From: JANQEA01 sp964466035
Lineage (GTDB): Bacteria; Bipolaricaulota; Bipolaricaulia; UBA7950; UBA9294
Assembly: GCA_964466035.1 (NCBI GenBank)
Contig: CAYXLR010000008.1
Location: 15,677-79,676 of the forward strand
Length of the DNA: 64,000 nucleotides
Direction: 5' to 3'
In this document: one piece after another, positions 60,878 through 64,000 of the stretch
How the letters are laid out: every line of letters begins with the position of its first letter
How positions within the stretch are numbered: position 1 is the first letter of the stretch
Notes under the pieces: model-generated
What the model was told of the DNA's origin: nothing
The model's database searches: none
Seen by the model: only the letters and a program-made list of their open reading frames with translations
Program-made: the position numbers and the translations under genes

Positions 60878-61200
60878 ACGACGTACGGATCACCGTGGTC
60901 AAGCGGATGGTCAACGAGGATCTGATCCGCGCGTACGCGACGAACGGCGAGACGAGCGAACGGTTGGCACCTTGCTCGGCCTTCGCCGACGGGCAGTCGT
61001 TCCTGGCCGAAGGACTCGCCCAACCGGAGGGGTTCTGCTCGTGGGCGTGGGCCGACATCCAGCGCGACGTCGTCTGGGTCGCTCTCGGCGGCGTCCAGCC
61101 GAACCACAAGGTGCCCGGGACCGCGATCTCCTGCTGCACCGACGGGCTGAACCCGGTGTTCTTCCGTCTCGAGCCGGTCCCCGCGAAGGACGGAACGTGA
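60874..61200 (+). CDS. TIGR04076 family protein, copy 5
   Basis: 108 residues. Motifs: VRITVVKRMVNEDLIRAYA, APCSAFADGQSFLAEG, GFCSWAWADIQRDVVWVALG, ISCCTDGLNPVFFRLEPV. It is coupled to copy 4 (ATGA) and to the first MBL-fold gene (GTGA). Confidence 0.88.
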   Translation: MNDVRITVVKRMVNEDLIRAYATNGETSERLAPCSAFADGQSFLAEGLAQPEGFCSWAWADIQRDVVWVALGGVQPNHKVPGTAISCCTDGLNPVFFRLEPVPAKDGT

Positions 61201-62012
61201 GCTTCGCCAGCCACCGCCTGCGCGTCGGCGCGTTCGACTGCCTCGTCGTCAAGGACGGCTCGGCCGATCGGCCGCCGCTTTCTCAGTACATGGACCCCGT
61301 ACCGGCCGAGCTCGCTGCGTACGAGATGTTCATGGAGGGCGGCCTGATGCTCGTCGACGGACCCGAGGGGCGGGTCCTGATCGACGGCGGGAACGGACCG
61401 ACGCGCGGGCCGCGCAGCCACGCCGCCGAGGAGGCGCTCGCGGCCGAAGGGATCGCGCCGGAGTCGATCGGCACCGTGCTGCTGACGCACGGCGATCCCG
61501 ATCACATCATGGGGCTGCTGACCGCGTCCGGCGATCCGGTTTATCCCAACGCATCGTACGTCCTCCATCGCGACCTGTGGGACGCGTGGCACGCCCCGCC
61601 GAGCGCGGCGCTATACTTCCCGGGACAGGAGGCGTTCGTCCGACGGCTCGCGTCGGTCGTCGGCGACCGATGCACGCGGTTCGACGCGGAGAAGGAGGTC
61701 TTCCCGGGCGTCCGCGCCGTCCCCGCCCTCGGCCACCGGGCCGGCCACACCGCGTACCTCCTCGAGTCCGAAGGCGCCCGCCTTCTTCACGTCGGTGACG
61801 CCGCGTTCGACCCGGTGTTCCTGGAGTTCTTCTCCGTGCCGAACGTCCGCGACACCGAGCCGGAGCGGGCCCGAGACGCCCGGCGCGCGCTCGTCGAGCG
61901 GGCGATCGGCGACGGAGCGCTCGTCGTCGGGTCGCACTTCCGCTTGCCCGGCGTCGGTCGGTTGGAGAAGATCGCCGTCGACCGGGCCCGCTGGGCGCCG
62001 GTCGACGGGTGA
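61197..62012 (+). CDS. MBL-fold metallo-hydrolase 1
   Basis: 271 residues. The metallo-beta-lactamase motif is LLTHGDPDHIMG, an HxDxDH form, with RVLIDGGNG before it and GHRAGHTAYLL, LLHVGDAAFDPVF and GSHFRLPGVG after it. Such variants act on lactones, thioesters or other acyl compounds. GTG 61197 overlaps copy 5. A place after five TIGR04076 genes suggests one pathway; the substrate cannot be told. Confidence 0.88.
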   Translation: MSFASHRLRVGAFDCLVVKDGSADRPPLSQYMDPVPAELAAYEMFMEGGLMLVDGPEGRVLIDGGNGPTRGPRSHAAEEALAAEGIAPESIGTVLLTHGDPDHIMGLLTASGDPVYPNASYVLHRDLWDAWHAPPSAALYFPGQEAFVRRLASVVGDRCTRFDAEKEVFPGVRAVPALGHRAGHTAYLLESEGARLLHVGDAAFDPVFLEFFSVPNVRDTEPERARDARRALVERAIGDGALVVGSHFRLPGVGRLEKIAVDRARWAPVDG

Positions 62013-62028
62013 GAAAGAAGGAGCCGCT

Positions 62029-62823
62029 GTGCCGGAGACGATTCATCGCTTCACCCACGGAGGGATCGAGGGGGCGATCCTGCGGATCCTCGACGACGAG
62101 CCGCACTCGCTGAACGAGCTCGTCTCTGAGGGGTACAAGCTCCCGGAAGACCGGACGCTTCCGCTCGCCTACACCTGTTGTTACGTCCGCCATCGAGATC
62201 GCCACGTGATGGTCGACGGCGGGATCGACGGCGACGAAGTGACCGCGCAGCTCGCGACCCTCGACGTGAAGCCGGAGGACGTCGACCTCGTCCTGATCAC
62301 CCACGCCGATCGGGACCACGTCGCCGGGCTGATCCTCCAGATCGGCGACGGCGAGCTGACGTATCCGAACGCCTGCTACGCGATCGACGCCGGGCTGTGG
62401 CGGCTGCTGCACGAGGACGGCACGTACGACGAGCTGCCGAAGCACCTCCAGCGGCTGTTCAAGGCGCTCGTCGCCCGGCTGGAGGACCGCGTCGTCCTCT
62501 GCGACGGAGAGTGCGCCGTGGCCGACGGGATCACGTTCATCCCCTGTCCGGGTCATCGGCCCGGCCACGCGGCGTACGAGCTCACAACCGACGACACGCC
62601 GTTGCTGCACGTCGGCGACGCGTTCTTGCACCCGATCTTCATGAAGCACTTCGATTGGCCGGTGGTCGGCGACACGTTCCCGGATCAGGCGGTCGAGAGC
62701 CGGATGGCGCTGCTCGAGCGGATCGAGAAGACGAACGCGCTCGTGATCGCGACGCACTTCCCGTGGCCGGGGATTGGGAGGATTGGCAGCAGAACCTGGT
62801 TATCACAGTTTGAGTATGAATGA
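62029..62823 (+). CDS. MBL-fold metallo-hydrolase 2, possibly with an altered C-terminus
   Basis: 264 residues. Motif LITHADRDHVAG, again HxDxDH, then GHRPGHAAYEL, LLHVGDAFLHPIF and ATHFPWPGIGRI. After residue 251 the sequence turns to GSRTWLSQFEYE and stops, while its partner continues with a conserved GRLEK-like end. The bases at this point also become less GC-rich, so the end may have been replaced by inserted DNA. GTG 62029 follows AAGAAGGAG. Confidence 0.85.
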   Translation: MPETIHRFTHGGIEGAILRILDDEPHSLNELVSEGYKLPEDRTLPLAYTCCYVRHRDRHVMVDGGIDGDEVTAQLATLDVKPEDVDLVLITHADRDHVAGLILQIGDGELTYPNACYAIDAGLWRLLHEDGTYDELPKHLQRLFKALVARLEDRVVLCDGECAVADGITFIPCPGHRPGHAAYELTTDDTPLLHVGDAFLHPIFMKHFDWPVVGDTFPDQAVESRMALLERIEKTNALVIATHFPWPGIGRIGSRTWLSQFEYE

Positions 62824-62833
62824 GATCGAGCAA

Positions 62834-63820
62834 CTACGCCTTTTCGGGAACGCTCAGTTCTCCTGACACCACAACCTCCAGCGGCATCCGCTCTCCCCGG
62901 AAACCTTCACAATTAGCCTCCCCAAATAGTGTGTACTCGCCATCGTCATCAGGCGCCACTATCTTTGTTTTCGTGAGAGCATTGATCCCGGGCGTTAGCG
63001 CTTCGTGGACGGAATCGGTTGTGAAGTAGCTTGGCAACTCAGAGTGATCGGCATCCTGCACAGTTATTCCGTCCTCTCCTTCGAAGGCGAAGCCGGGAGG
63101 GATGTGAATGGCTATTCGCAGATTTCGAGCTACATCGCCTCTTGAGACTCGACAAGTATGTTGAATCTCAAACTTCTCAGAGCGTCTCACCCTAAGTGGA
63201 GTCTCCTCGCATTTCCACATGAACTCCAGTTCCGGCCGCCTGGCCTCCTCCACTTCCAGAAGTGCTGCCTTGAGGGCCTCCTTCGTGCGCTGCAGCGCTA
63301 CTTCATCAGAACTGAGCGATACGTCCTGGACGACTAGAAGAGCACGGATGAGACGGTATACAGCCACACCGACAAGAACGAGTGACAGAAACCATGCTAC
63401 CATAGCCAGCCAGAATAGGATGCCCACGTCTGTATCCCCACGCAGAAGGCTCTCGGCGACCACGCTGAGTGCGGCAGCCCCAAGGAGAATCGCGCCAGGG
63501 AAGATCACACAGCACCTCAACGTCAGGAGGTTATACCGCTTATCGACTTGTTTGAGCCGCTTCGTGGCGAGTTCCTGTTCCTTCTTCGCGCGGTTGAGTC
63601 TATCTCGGGCGGCATCAGTGTCACCCCTCTGCAACTCGCCAGCAGCCTCCCGCGTCTCTGCTTTCGCTGTTTCTTCTTGCATGACCGCTATCTCACGCTT
63701 CTCCTCACGGGCGATCCCGATTGCTCGCCCCAATAGTGAGACAGCAAGGACATAGAGTGGGAGAAGAACCGCTAGTAGTGCCACGACGAACCAGAAAGTA
63801 TTCTGATAAACAGACTCCAT
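62834..63820 (-). CDS. Membrane protein with coiled coil (low-GC insertion)
   Basis: 328 residues. One N-terminal helix (FWFVVALLAVLLPLYVLAVSL), a charged coiled-coil segment (about 40-95), two more helices (ILLGAAALSVVAESLL and ILFWLAMVAWFLSLVLVGVA) and a soluble beta-rich C-terminal half (about 190-328) that ends GEANCEGFRGERMPLEVVVS. Codon use and base composition differ from the flanks and resemble the tRNA-Ser island. Function unknown; possibly an immunity or sensor protein. Confidence 0.6.
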   Translation of the reverse strand: MESVYQNTFWFVVALLAVLLPLYVLAVSLLGRAIGIAREEKREIAVMQEETAKAETREAAGELQRGDTDAARDRLNRAKKEQELATKRLKQVDKRYNLLTLRCCVIFPGAILLGAAALSVVAESLLRGDTDVGILFWLAMVAWFLSLVLVGVAVYRLIRALLVVQDVSLSSDEVALQRTKEALKAALLEVEEARRPELEFMWKCEETPLRVRRSEKFEIQHTCRVSRGDVARNLRIAIHIPPGFAFEGEDGITVQDADHSELPSYFTTDSVHEALTPGINALTKTKIVAPDDDGEYTLFGEANCEGFRGERMPLEVVVSGELSVPEKA

Positions 63821-63948
63821 GAGAGCAGTATAGTCCTCACCCTTCAGGATGTTAAGGTCGTATCGCGTTTCCTCCTCTAAGACTGCCTAGAGTCGCGTGT
63901 GTGGCTCACCAATGGAGGTGGGTTGTGTATTCGCGTAACCTTGAGCCC

Positions 63949-64000
63949 ATGCGCATCGGAATCGCTCAGACCGATCCCGCGTTCGGCAAGCGGGATCGGA
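63949..64000 (+). CDS. Start of a nitrilase-superfamily protein (cut by window end)
   Basis: Only 17 codons are in the window (MRIGIAQTDPAFGKRDR), but they match the conserved beginning of carbon-nitrogen hydrolases. GC content returns to the chromosomal level here, so this marks the end of the low-GC insertion. The ribosome site is weak. Confidence 0.5.
   Translation, partial: MRIGIAQTDPAFGKRDR

Noticed and set aside
59564..61070. CRISPR-like array from the repeated 38-bp blocks
   Set aside because: Blocks lie inside coding genes at intervals of about 330-800 bases and encode a conserved protein motif.

Overview
The window is GC-rich bacterial chromosome from a draft assembly; a run of 100 Ns at 60373-60472 marks a scaffold join. 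An outer membrane is indicated by an LptF/G permease fused to an LptA/LptD-like region and by a LolA-like protein. A complete bacillithiol gene order, a large SRP RNA with an Alu domain, tRNA genes with encoded CCA, an archaeal/eukaryotic-type Pus10 pseudouridine synthase and five TIGR04076 proteins together suggest a deep-branching, probably uncultured and perhaps anaerobic lineage. Candidatus Bipolaricaulota or a Deinococcota-like group are possible, but I cannot place it from this sequence alone.

Layout. 1-2416: bshC (cut by the window edge)-bshB1-bshA, bacillithiol synthesis. 2433-10230: secreted proteins, namely an M1-type peptidase, a protein ending like a protease propeptide, a large multidomain subtilase, and a purple-acid-phosphatase-fold protein whose metal ligands are lost. 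10271-13000: tRNA-Pro, an ECF sigma/anti-sigma operon, a TlpA-like thioredoxin and a small ribbon-helix-helix-like protein. 13318-24113: LolA-like protein, ligA-rlmN, a sigma-70 factor, and coupled lhr-pus10. 24175-25938: a promoter, a GEMM (c-di-GMP-I-like) riboswitch and a long structured leader ahead of an ion transporter. 25935-33199: a phage-like helicase-loader pair, a TGS GTPase, nucleoside kinases, a radical SAM enzyme and a DUF4392 protein.

33233-36029: large SRP RNA directly behind tRNA-Ser(GGA). A 2.4-kb segment of visibly lower GC lies between this tRNA and an exact 82-bp partial copy of it, and carries a HEPN-like gene, a zinc-ribbon gene and a small membrane protein gene. 36405-53720: housekeeping genes including a CPA2-type antiporter, acyl-CoA synthetase, mobB-holB-ricT, the packed run CaCA exchanger-rho-M23 peptidase-murA-hflX, a DinG-like helicase, a CBS protein, a PfkB kinase and miaB. 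53842-57122: the LptF/G-LptD fusion and a 32-residue peptide gene.

57166-62823 is the most unusual accessory region. It holds two tandem secreted HExxH proteins with a shared C-terminal tail and, divergently, an overlapping string of five TIGR04076 paralogues followed by two MBL-fold hydrolases. A low-GC membrane-protein gene interrupts the sequence after the second hydrolase, and the window ends in the first codons of a probable nitrilase-family gene. Several genes start 8-11 bases after a good -10 box without a Shine-Dalgarno sequence, which suggests frequent leaderless transcription.
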